Origin: Dryas octopetala
Taxonomy: Eukaryota; Streptophyta; Magnoliopsida; Rosales; Rosaceae
Length of the DNA: 64,000 nt
Direction of reading: 5' to 3'
NCBI GenBank assembly: GCA_963921425.1
Contig: OY992836.1
Coordinates: 18,369,614-18,433,613 of the forward strand
In this document: piece after piece, positions 27,436-37,362 of the stretch
Position numbering within the stretch: the stretch's first letter is position 1
Layout: every line of letters starts with the position of its first letter
Notes under the pieces: model-generated
What the model was told of the DNA's origin: nothing
Seen by the model: only the letters and a program-made list of their open reading frames with translations
Databases searched by the model: none
Made by a program: the position numbers and the translations under genes

Positions 27436-30400
27436 TTGCAGAGAGCAGCAAGCAATGCATATTCATGGTGGTGGGCAAGCCACATCAGGACAAAGCAGTC
27501 AAAATGGCTGGAACAAAACCTTCAAGGTATGTATATGTATATATGTATATGTGTATATGTATGTGTATGCATTATCATGTACAAATCTGGGATATGTATA
27601 TTGATCCATTTGTTCTTCTTTTTTTTCTTTTGCCTTTCAATGGAATTACTAGGTTAGATAGATTTGATTCTAGATCAATAAAAAACCTATATCCCATAAT
27701 CCCATTGTTGAAAAATATGTACTGCTAGACAATGTTTGATGAATTTTCACAATGACATTTTCTGAAGATTGTTAACAAGAACTTCTGGGTACAGCTAAGA
27801 ATAGTCTTGAATAAACTGAATGAATCATATGGAACACGAAAATATAAGGATAATACCATGTGCAATGATTTTTAAAATCATGAATTCATAAGAACATGGT
27901 TCTCTTTACATTGACTATAATCACCTTCCAAAACCAGTATAGTTAAAACTTCAAAGTGATGATCAAAGGTTTCTGTTATAAGTTTATTATCCCATAATAA
28001 GCTAAGCTACTGCCATTTGTTTTTCATCATCAGTTCATCACTTTGTACTTTGTGACCTGAATTCCCCAGTTGGCTAATGCAGTTTCTGCTTTGTAAGACT
28101 ATGTGGTTAGTAGTGCACATAAACATTCGTGTTTTGGGGATTACACTGAGATACATGTCTTGCTTGAATTACAGATATGGAGGAGAAGGTTAATATTGCA
28201 CTCAAAATCATTGACGGTGATGGGGACTCCTTTGCAAAGAGGGCAGAAATGTATTACAGGAAGAGGCCAGAGCTAGTGGCCTATGTTGAAGAATCTTTCC
28301 GGGCATACCGAGCTTTAGCAGATAGATTTGATCACTTATCAAGAGATCTGCAGAGTGCCAACCGTACCATTGCCACAGTTTTCCCTGAACAAGTTCAGTA
28401 TGCAATGGAGGATGATGATGATGAAACTGCTTCTCAAACATTGACTTCTCCGGATGATCCCAGCAAAGCCTCCGCGGATGTACCCAAACGAAACATCCCA
28501 AAAGTCCCCAAGGTCCCAGGTAAAGATTTCAGGAGCAAATCCATGTTAATCTCAAGGAAGGGGACGCTGAAGAGAGTGAGTAGCACTGCTAAAACTTACT
28601 CAACTCCAAGGTCAGGGCTGACGAAAGAGGAGGCTTTGGAAGAAATTGATAAGCTTCAGAAGGATATTTTGGCTCTACAAACTGAAAAGGAGTTTGTAAG
28701 GATCTTGTATGAACGTGGATATGAAAGGTACTGGGAGTTTGAAGACCAGATCAATGAAATGCAAAAAAGAGTTGGCAACTTACAAGATGAGTATGGCATT
28801 GGCACTGTTATCGAAGATGATGAAGCTCGAACTTTGATGGCAGCCACCGCTCTAAAATCATGCAAAGACAGCTTGGTTAGGTTGCGGGAAAGGAAAGACA
28901 GATCAGAAGAAGAGGCAAGAGCTGAGCGCCAAAGGGTTAAAGAAGCCATTAAGAAGTTTGAGAGCCTCAAATATGAACTTTGGTCAAAACAGGCAAACTG
29001 GTGTGAGCCAACCGAGGAACATGAGTCTGAGAGCATTGATCAAGAATCAAAAGTCACAGATGAAGAGAGACAGGAACACGACTTGTTACGAGCTGAGATT
29101 GAGGAACAACTTGTTGCGAGTTCAAACCCCTCTCTCAAAATGACAGAACTAGCAGAGAAAATTGATGGACTTGTAAACAAGGTTGTTTCATTGGAAACTG
29201 CAGTAACTTCTCAGAATGCTCTTGTAAACAGATTAAAGTCAGAAACAGATGAACTTCAGGCACACATTCGGAGCTTGGAAGAGGAAAAGGAGACTCTGAT
29301 GGAAAGTTCAGACCATATGCGCAAAAGGCTAAAGGAGTTGGAGGAGGAGCTGCGTAGAGTTAGCAATCTAGACAGAAGTGTGGAAAATGAAAATAACAAG
29401 CTCCAAGCACATTTTACTGAAGCTAGTTGTAATCTTGATCATCTCTCTAGCAAATTGCATACTGTGAAGCATGATGTGGAGGATGAGAACAGACTATTCC
29501 AGAAAGTGGGACTCATTGGTGCCAAACCAGAAAAGGAGCTTAAAGAGCATTCAGATAAGCCAGCTCCTGATGATGATTCAGTGGACTTAAAAGACAAAAT
29601 GACACAAGTTGAAGTTAAGAAAGAGGATGTTTCAATTCTTGAAAATGCTTTCATGAATGGAAAACCTCAGGAACCAATGCAGCAGGAAGAGGGTGAGAGA
29701 CAAGATTTGTCTGAGACAGTAGACAGTGGTCATGATGTTGAGCCACACGAAGTGGAACCGGAAAAGGATGGTCAACCAAACTGGAGGCAACTGTTCCTAA
29801 ACGGGTTAGAGGATAGGGAAAAAGTTCTGCTGGAGGAGTATACTTCAATTCTTCGGGATTATAAGGACATGAGGAAGAAGCTCGGTGATGTGGAGAAGAA
29901 AAACCGGGATAACATATTTAATTTGGCAATGGAGATAAGGGAATTGAGGAATGCTGGTGCCTCCAAGGACAAAGAGATAAGAGTTTTAAAGCAAAAACTC
30001 AACTCCCCAGATGCAAATCCAGATGACAGTCCATACACCTGTTCGACAGTATATAAATACCCGAATCAGGAAGGCCACCCCGAGAGCCCAAATCAAGTAG
30101 TTGCATCGCCATACTCTACTCTTCTATCTCCAAGTGTGGATAAAGAGTTATTTGGAGATTATCTTGGTGAGCAAACCCCAGGAAACTTGAAAGTCTCACC
30201 CACACATGAGGAAGAAAAAATAATCAGGAGAAAGCATACTGTTAGGCACCATTCTGTTTCGGCTATTGAAGGAAGATTCCGTTCAGACATTGATGAGCTG
30301 CTGGAGGAGAACCTAGAATTCTGGTTGAGGTTTAGTACCTCAATTCATCAGATACAAAAATTCCAAACTGCAATACAGGATTTGCAGTCTGAGTTCTCAA

Positions 30401-30975
30401 AACTGAAGAATAACAAGAAGCAAGAAGCAAACTCTAAACAATCAGATGCTCGGGCGATATACAAACACCTGAGAGAGATACATACTGAACTGCAGTTATG
30501 GTTGGAACACACTGCAGTACTGAAAGATGACTTGCAGAGTAGATTCTCATCCTTATGCCACATTCAGGAAGAGATATCAAGACTCTCCAATTTAGAGTTC
30601 CAAGTAGAGAAGACGGAGCTCATAACCAAATATCAGGCTGCAAAGTTTCAAGGGGAAGTTCTCAACATGAAGCAGGAGAATAACAAGGTTGGAGATGAAT
30701 TGCAATCAGGTCTTAACCGTGTTAAAGCTCTCAAGGTTGAGGTTGAGAAGACACTAGCACAAATTGATGAGGAACTTGGGATTTCAGCATCAAACCGCGT
30801 TCAACCAAAACGCTCATCAGCAAGTAAGGCTCGAATTCCTTTGCGCTCTTTCCTGTTTGGAGTTAAATTGAGAAGGCAAAGGCCATCAATCTTCTCATGT
30901 GCCAGCCCATCATTACAGAAGCAATACAGCGATATAGCAGCAGCTAGACCACCATCACCACAACCACCAATGTAG
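27433..30975 (+). CDS. NET2: NETWORKED 2-type actin-binding protein
   Basis: Exon 1 (27433-27526) and exon 2 (28175-30975) join in frame (G|AT) to give 964 residues. Residues 1-90 are the NAB domain that binds F-actin: SNAYSWWWASHIRTKQS, NLQDMEEKVN, KRAEMYYRKRPEL and YRALADRFDHLS are its conserved blocks. A Ser/Thr-rich linker and long coiled coils follow (about 145-430 and 570-640, then 720-900). The motif REIHTELQLWLEH near the C-terminus and the 940-1000 residue length fit NET2 rather than NET1 (much longer) or NET3/4 (shorter). NET2 proteins are mainly pollen proteins tying actin to the plasma membrane. The intron within the NAB domain after residue 31 is usual for the family. No truncation is seen. 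The member (2A-2D) is not resolved. Confidence 0.93.
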
Positions 30976-31283
30976 ATCATCATCACTTTCATTCTACTTT
31001 ATGATTTTAGTTTTTATGTCTTTCAAACATTGAGCTTCTATGAGAGTTAATGCTGTTTGTTGTTGTAGTGTATATTTTCTTCTTTCATTGTATTGTATGA
31101 TACTTATTCAGGACCTTCTCTTGTTTGCTTACAATTTGTTCAGTAAGTTTGACGATCAACCCTACAAACTTGTAGCCTAGTACAAATAAATGAGTACGTG
31201 TCTGTCTTTAATCAAACAATTATAAAGGAAGTAAGATGAAACTTCCTCAGGTTCTTGCTTCGCCTTAAAAGACTAGATTCCAT
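30976..31283. other. 3' UTR of NETWORKED gene
   Basis: T-rich sequence after the stop, typical of a plant 3' UTR, followed by spacer. No gene is seen. Confidence 0.5.
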
Positions 31284-31450
31284 ACTTACCACATTTTTAT
31301 ACCATCTCACATGTCATTATTTTATTGGACATAATTTTTTTTTTTTCTTTTTGAGTTTTTATTTTTATTTTTTAGTACCCAATGTATGAATGCCATATAA
31401 GTTGCCACATAAGGTGGTATAAAATTATAGTATAAAAATGTGCTATACAA
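31284..31450. mobile_element. Related hairpin MITE, older copy
   Basis: The left arm cttaccacatttttatacc and the right arm, in reverse complement agcacatttttatactata, pair. The interior words (attggaca, gtgccaca-like) resemble the better preserved element at 31465-31655. Its exact ends are blurred, so it is probably an older relative. Confidence 0.5.
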
Positions 31451-31464
31451 TATATTTTAGGGTA

Positions 31465-31655
31465 CAATAATGCTACACTTACCATATTTTTATACTACAA
31501 TTTCATATCATCTTACATAGTATTCATACATTGGACACTACAAATTAAAAAATAAAACCTAAAAAAGAAAAATGAAATACCTTTCCAATAAAGTAATGAC
31601 ACATCAGGTGGGATACAAATGTGGGAAAAAAAATGTGGGACAACTAGCATTATTG
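31465..31655. mobile_element. Mutator-like MITE with 9-bp target duplication
   Basis: The 191-bp element starts CAATAATGCTACACTTACCA and ends in GCTAGCATTATTG-type sequence. The first and last 11 bases are inverted copies (CAATAATGCTA). It is flanked by perfect TTTAGGGTA repeats at 31456-31464 and 31656-31664. The 9-bp duplication points to Mutator-like transposase. It lies in the promoter side of the PPR gene, about 270 bases before its start codon. Confidence 0.85.
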
Positions 31656-31932
31656 TTTAGGGTATGAATAGAAATGATGAACCTAGCACTAATTGGGTGG
31701 ACTGTGGAGCACCAAAGAAAACTGGGCTAGAGCCCATAGAAAGCATTATAATGTTTGTGTGGCCCAAATGAAATGTTTGAAGAGTAAAAGCCCACACCTG
31801 TGAATCCTGAATAGCTTAAACCCTAACTAGTCGGTGCGTCATCTCCCTCTAGCTCTATGAGACTGTGATCACTCACACTTACTATCAACTCCCACAAAAA
31901 CTTTCATTTCACAGAGGCTCAAACCCTTTGCC

Positions 31933-34155
31933 ATGGCTTACATTTCTCTCTCCAAACCCTTCCAATGGCGACCTCGATCCTCAAACCCCCAGACCCTCAC
32001 TCTCTTCCGCCTCTTCAGCTCAACCGAATCCCTCCCACCCGAAAACCCTATCCCGCAACAAGACGGATCACCGACCCAGACCCAGACCCAAAAAGGCAAG
32101 CAGCATCGAGTTCGAAACCCAGAAAAGTCAGAGGACGTCATCTGCAGAATGATGGCCAATCGGGCCTGGACGACCCGATTACAGAACTCGATCCGGGATT
32201 TAGTACCCGAATTCGACCACAACCTCGTGTGGAACGTCTTGCACGGCGCTCGGAACTGGGAGCACGCGCTCCAGTTCTTCCGGTGGGTCGAGCGTTCCGG
32301 GTTGTTTCGACACGACCGCGAGACCCATTTGAAGATTATCGAGATTCTGGGTCGGGCTTCGAAGCTCAACCATGCCCGGTGCATACTCTTGGACATGCCC
32401 AAGAAGGGTCTGCAGTTGGACGAGGACCTCTTCGTTGTGCTCATTGATAGTTATGGTAAGGCTGGCATTGTCCAAGAGTCTGTCAAAATTTTCAAGAAGA
32501 TGAAGGAGTTGGGTGTGGAGAGAAGCCTCAAGTCCTATGAGGCTTTGTTTAAGGTCATTTTGCGGCGGGGTCGGTATATGATGGCCAAGAGGTACTTCAA
32601 TGCCATGGTGAATGAGGGAATAGAACCCACCAGGCATACCTATAATGTTATGCTTTGGGGGTTCTTCTTGTCCTTGAGGTTAGAGACTGCTAAAAGGTTT
32701 TATGAGGAAATGAAAAGTAGAGGAATTTCGCCCGATATTGTTACTTATAACACCATGATTAATGGGTATAATCGGTTTAAGATGATGGATGAGGCAGAGA
32801 AGGTGTTTGTACAGTTGAAGGGAGCGAATATAGAACCCAATGTGATAAGTTATACTACCATGATTAAAGGGTATGTTTCTGTTGGGAGAGTTGAGGATGG
32901 GTTGAGGTTGTTTGAGGAGATGAAGTCTTTTGGTATTAAGCCCAATGCTGTCACATTTTCGACTTTATTGCCAGGTCTTTGTGATGCAGAGAAAAAGGAT
33001 GAAGCTCAGAGTGTGTTGAAGGAGATGGTTGAGGGGTATGTTGCTCCAAAGGATAATTCAATCTTCACGAGATTGTTATCTCTTCAGTGCAAGTCTGGGG
33101 ATATGGATGCAGCTGCCGATGTGGTCAGGGCAATGGGTCAGCTGAGCATTCCCACGGAATCTGGTCATTATGGTGTCCTGATTGAGAACTTTTGCAAGGC
33201 CGGGGTGTATGATCGGGCAGTGAAGTTGCTGGATAAGCTTGTTGAGAAAGAAATTATTTTGAGGCCCCAGAGTTCTATTGAGATTGAGCCTAGTGCTTAT
33301 AACCCAATGATTGAGTATCTGTGCAACCATGGACAGACCGGGAAAGCCGAAGTCTTTCTCCGGCAGTTGATGAAAAAGGGTGTTCAGGATGCAGTTGCCT
33401 TCAATAATTTGATCTGTGGGCACGCAAAGGAAGGGAATTCAGATTCTGCTTTTGAGATTTTAAAGATCATGGGTAGAAGAGGAGTCCCTAGAGAAGCAGA
33501 TGCTTACAGGTTGCTCATTAAGAGCTACCTGAGTAAAGGTGAACCTGCTGATGCTAAAACAGCTCTGGACAGTATGATTGAAAATGGGCATGTTCCAGAG
33601 TCATCACTATTCAGGTCAGTGATGGAGAGTCTATTTGAAGATGGGAGGGTTCAAACTGCAAGCCGGGTGATGATGAGTATGATAGAGAAAGGGGTGAAGG
33701 AGAACATGGATTTGGTTGCCAAGATTTTGGAAGCCCTCCTTATGAGAGGTCATGTTGAGGAAGCACTGGGTCGGATTGATCTACTTATGCAAAGTGGGTG
33801 TTCACCTCAGTTTGATAGCCTTTTATCTGTTCTTGCCGAGAAAGGGAAGACCATTGCTGCTCTCAAGCTGTTAGATTTTTGCCTTGAGAGAGATTGCAGT
33901 GTAGATTTCTCAAGCTATGATATGGTGTTGGATGCTCTCTTAGAAGCAGGGAAGACTCTTAATGCATATTCAATATTGTGTAAAATAATGGAGAAAGGAG
34001 GGGTCTCTGATTGGAGCAGCACCGAGGATCTGATCAAGAGCCTAAACAAGGAGGGTAACACAAAGCAAGCTGATATCCTCTCTAGAATGATAAAGGGAGG
34101 GGAGAAAGCCAGTCAGACCAAAAAAACGAAGAAACAAGCTTCTTTTGCTACCTGA
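31933..34155 (+). CDS. Pentatricopeptide repeat protein, mitochondrial type
   Basis: One uninterrupted frame of 740 residues with no introns, as in most plant P-class PPR genes. The N-terminus is Ser/Arg/Pro-rich with few acids, as in a mitochondrial presequence. From about residue 130 there is a run of roughly fifteen 35-residue PPR motifs, e.g. PDIVTYNTMINGYNRF, PNVISYTTMIKGYVSV and PNAVTFSTLLPGLCDA. No E, DYW or SMR tail is present; the C-terminus is Lys-rich. It resembles the Arabidopsis At2g37230 family, which I recall as associated with the plant mitoribosome, but that orthology is from memory and unverified. P-class PPR proteins bind RNA and act in organelle RNA processing or translation. 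The start is the first ATG, in good context (gccATGG). Confidence 0.93.
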   Translation: MAYISLSKPFQWRPRSSNPQTLTLFRLFSSTESLPPENPIPQQDGSPTQTQTQKGKQHRVRNPEKSEDVICRMMANRAWTTRLQNSIRDLVPEFDHNLVWNVLHGARNWEHALQFFRWVERSGLFRHDRETHLKIIEILGRASKLNHARCILLDMPKKGLQLDEDLFVVLIDSYGKAGIVQESVKIFKKMKELGVERSLKSYEALFKVILRRGRYMMAKRYFNAMVNEGIEPTRHTYNVMLWGFFLSLRLETAKRFYEEMKSRGISPDIVTYNTMINGYNRFKMMDEAEKVFVQLKGANIEPNVISYTTMIKGYVSVGRVEDGLRLFEEMKSFGIKPNAVTFSTLLPGLCDAEKKDEAQSVLKEMVEGYVAPKDNSIFTRLLSLQCKSGDMDAAADVVRAMGQLSIPTESGHYGVLIENFCKAGVYDRAVKLLDKLVEKEIILRPQSSIEIEPSAYNPMIEYLCNHGQTGKAEVFLRQLMKKGVQDAVAFNNLICGHAKEGNSDSAFEILKIMGRRGVPREADAYRLLIKSYLSKGEPADAKTALDSMIENGHVPESSLFRSVMESLFEDGRVQTASRVMMSMIEKGVKENMDLVAKILEALLMRGHVEEALGRIDLLMQSGCSPQFDSLLSVLAEKGKTIAALKLLDFCLERDCSVDFSSYDMVLDALLEAGKTLNAYSILCKIMEKGGVSDWSSTEDLIKSLNKEGNTKQADILSRMIKGGEKASQTKKTKKQASFAT

Positions 34156-35958
34156 TGTGTTATCTCTCCATAATTTCTGCAAGCCGTGCAAGATGGATTG
34201 CTGAACATCCTAAAGATCACTGGAAGAAGGTGCTCATTGTTCTTTTGGCCAAAAAAAAAAATATTATTGAATTTCTTAGCTTCCCCATTGTGTTCTATGT
34301 TGGGTGCTGTGCATTCAGGAACAACAGGAGGAACAATGCTACTGAAAATGGTACTAAGCCGGATTAGATATTAGCATGTAGAGTAATTGGGCAGCTTCTT
34401 CTTGTTTGCTGGATTATATGTCCCAGCGACCAGCTATTTTGGTCTTTCTCTTAGAAAAGTTTTTGGTTAGTCTAAATTTTCCCGTTTATGCCCATGTTTC
34501 ATTGTTACTTTCTCGTATTCTTGTTGGTTAGGACAGTTTTGTGCATTGCAAGTTGAAAGTTTGTCACCAAATTCAAATAATGTAGGTCCTGTTTATAATT
34601 CTTCTGTCCTTACTGTATTTTTAAATTCAGTGCCATTGTATTGGGAAAATATTTGTCACTTTTTTGTTTTGGAGCATTTTCTGTGCATTAAACTTTGTTT
34701 GGTTGCCAGATGATCATAAGGACCTTCAATATAAATTTGCAGTCCTTTATTGTTGATTTGTTCCCTTCTCTTCCATTAGGAATGCATATTTTAAATTGAT
34801 CGATGTTGTGCTCGCTGTTGAAGTCAGGATTAAAATGTGTAATTTGACTCCTGATTTGAAAAAGATTATAAAGAATTATTTGGAGCAGAGGCCTAGTTAT
34901 TCTCTTTTATTTCTTATGCCATGCTCTACCTGCCAACTTTCACTTAGAATGCTTTCTTGCTTGGCGTACAAATCTAGTTGACAGGAACATTTTCTTTTAC
35001 TTGCTGTCTTTTACTTAAATTCATTTTAGTTGTCAGGCTTCGGGCCACCAAGATTCTAGTACTAAATTGGTTTACTGTTATAAAGGAATGAATTTTGGCA
35101 AGCTGAGTATTGATTTTAATGGCGGGTGAAGTTGTATCAGTAATTGCCTTGGCCTTTAATTTCTTATTCCACTAGAAGATGTTGGTTGTGTGGTTGAGGA
35201 ATGCTACAATGTCTTTTGTTGGACATTGTGTATGTGGGTTCAAGTTTGGATGTGAGTAGTTGATTGCAGATAAGACAGGTCCCATACGCGAGTATTTGAA
35301 GGCCTTCTTTCGTGGTTCTCCCTGGACATTTATGACGGAAGAGGACCGGCTCTTCGATTTCATGAAGGTGCTCCAACCTACGCCAAAATGTCCAAGACTT
35401 GGGGGCGGAATAGGCAGCTAGCCTGCCAGATTACTGTAAACATTTCCTACCGCGCCTGAAGCTAGCATATACCTGACATGGCAAAGAGGCCATATGTTGC
35501 AGAGGTGTGTCAAGGCCTGCTACACAGAGGCTCACAGGGAAGAAAGAAAGGCAAGTTCACCCTAATAGCTATAATGGACAGGGGACGTGGCGGCCGTGGT
35601 CCTTTTCTCTTACGGAGGAGGATGATGATGGAGGGAGTGGATCGGTCAGAAGACTGGTCTCCTTGAGATATTTGCAATAACAGAATTTGGGTTACAAAAA
35701 GGCAAAGTGAGAACAGAGAGTGTAGCCTTGTCATGGTCTTGAGACTGGTTGTGGATGTACCATTGTTACTTGCCCGTTTGTTGAATTACAAATGCTTGTG
35801 TTGCCTTCCCATCCACCGAGATTTGTCTCTTTTTTTTTGGCCAATGAGATTTGTTGTCTAAACCATCCCTTGCCAACCTAATACTTCTAGTTAACTCCAA
35901 CTATGTCTATGTGGTTAGACATTTAGACTAGCAATGGTTCCATAGGTATTGGGACATA
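34156..35958. other. 3' region of the PPR gene and spacer
   Basis: Several splice-like junctions (for example ggaagaaggtgctc near 34220) hint at alternative 3' UTR processing. A GC-richer patch at 35280-35660 (gacgtggcggccgtggtcc) has no frame with family resemblance. I do not call a gene. Confidence 0.4.
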
Positions 35959-36464
35959 CACTTATGGCATATTTATTAATACGTAATCGGATTAAAAAGA
36001 ATTGAATTGATGAGAAATTAAATTGAGGAATTTAATTCTCATTGAAGCTGTTTATTAAATTATTTGGAATCAGAGTAAAAATGATATCATGTGGGCATTT
36101 GATTATTAAAATGTACTTATTCTAAATAAATTATTTTATACGCTAGTTAATAACGTGAGGGTATAATGGAAAAAAAATAAGGAATTGAATTCCTCCAAAA
36201 TAAGAAATTTGATTATCACTTCCCACTCAAGAATTTAATTCCTCCAAAATAAGGAATTGAATTTCTCTAAAATAAGAAATTTGATTATCATTTCCCACTC
36301 AAGAATTTAATTCCTCTAAAATAAGGAATTGAATTCCTAATTTTATTGTGGGTCTCACTTATGTTTTTATTCCTATATGGTTAGTAAATAAATGAGTAAT
36401 CCATAATCAGAATCTAATTCTTTATTTTGATTTCAATTACAAATTAATAAACATGTCATAAGTG
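35959..36464. mobile_element. TIR element with internal 72-bp repeats
   Basis: The left end CACTTATGGCATATTTATTA and the right end in reverse complement CACTTATGACATGTTTATTA match over more than 20 bases. The interior is AT-rich and non-coding. It contains a 72-bp tandem repeat (36179-36338). I found no clean target duplication, so the superfamily is open. Confidence 0.6.
36179..36338 (+). repeat. 72-bp tandem repeat, 2.2 copies
   Basis: Units at 36179-36250 and 36251-36322 with a 16-base partial third copy. Each begins aaggaattgaatt and includes gattatcaYttcccactc. Only a few substitutions separate the units. Confidence 0.9.
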
Positions 36465-37362
36465 TTTTGTTGGGGTGATGAAAAAGGCTTCCTTACTTAG
36501 AGGACGGGCCTCAAACATTGGGATTGTCTCACTTGAAGCTATGAGTGCAAGTAAAGTAAATCATATATTGAAATGGTGATAACAATTTACCATATATAAT
36601 TGGATGATCCACTACCAATAGTATTGAGATCTTTTGAAATAAATGCACACCTAGATGGATCTATTGAATTTGTTCTCACCTCGCATTTGAGCTAAGTGGT
36701 TAAGTTAAAAATAATAACAACCTGAATCCCACGTTAATAATGAACCCATATTGGTTAGTTGTCCAACATCTAATACAATAGATCCCATGCTAAGAAAGAA
36801 AAACTTTTGCTCATTCTTCAGTAAATTATAAAATTATTCCTAGCAAGACTAGTTTTACTTTTAGTGCATCCACAACCAGTCTCAAGACCGTAAGAAGCGG
36901 CAGAGATCCCCTTCAATTGTCTTGAGTTTTGCCAAATCACAGTACGGAACTAAATAAATAGTAGGCACACATTTGACCTCAGAGCTAGCGTAGCTTAGTT
37001 GTGTGTGAGAATTTCGACTCCTAAGTCCTAACAACTGGTGTTTATTTTTAATAACTAATATTATGCCAATCCTGGTCAGGATTTAAATCCACCTTGGAAA
37101 GAGAAGATTCGAATTTTGGTGCAAGTAAATGTTTCTTACCACAAAGAGCACTCTTTTTGGGTGAAAAAAAGAAGAGCACTTTAGCAACAAAGGAGAGTAA
37201 GACAATGCACCAAAGTGATAACATCACCATCCAAGATTGACAGGAATTTACATCATTCACAAAGTTTATCCATCCATAGTTTAATTTCCAAAGATTCTTT
37301 TAACATCTAAATTTACACCACAATCTTCACAAGATACTCTACTCTAACCACCTTCGTCCCAC
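36465..37362. other. Spacer and 3' UTR of the MYB gene
   Basis: AT-rich spacer, with the last 100 or so bases probably the 3' UTR of the minus-strand MYB gene. No other gene is supported. Confidence 0.45.

Noticed and set aside
31938-32637. Two long minus-strand frames
   Set aside because: Antisense shadows of the intronless PPR gene, with no family resemblance.
35280-35660. GC-richer patch that might be a separate small gene
   Set aside because: No frame shows splice-consistent coding or family motifs; more likely 3' UTR or relic sequence.
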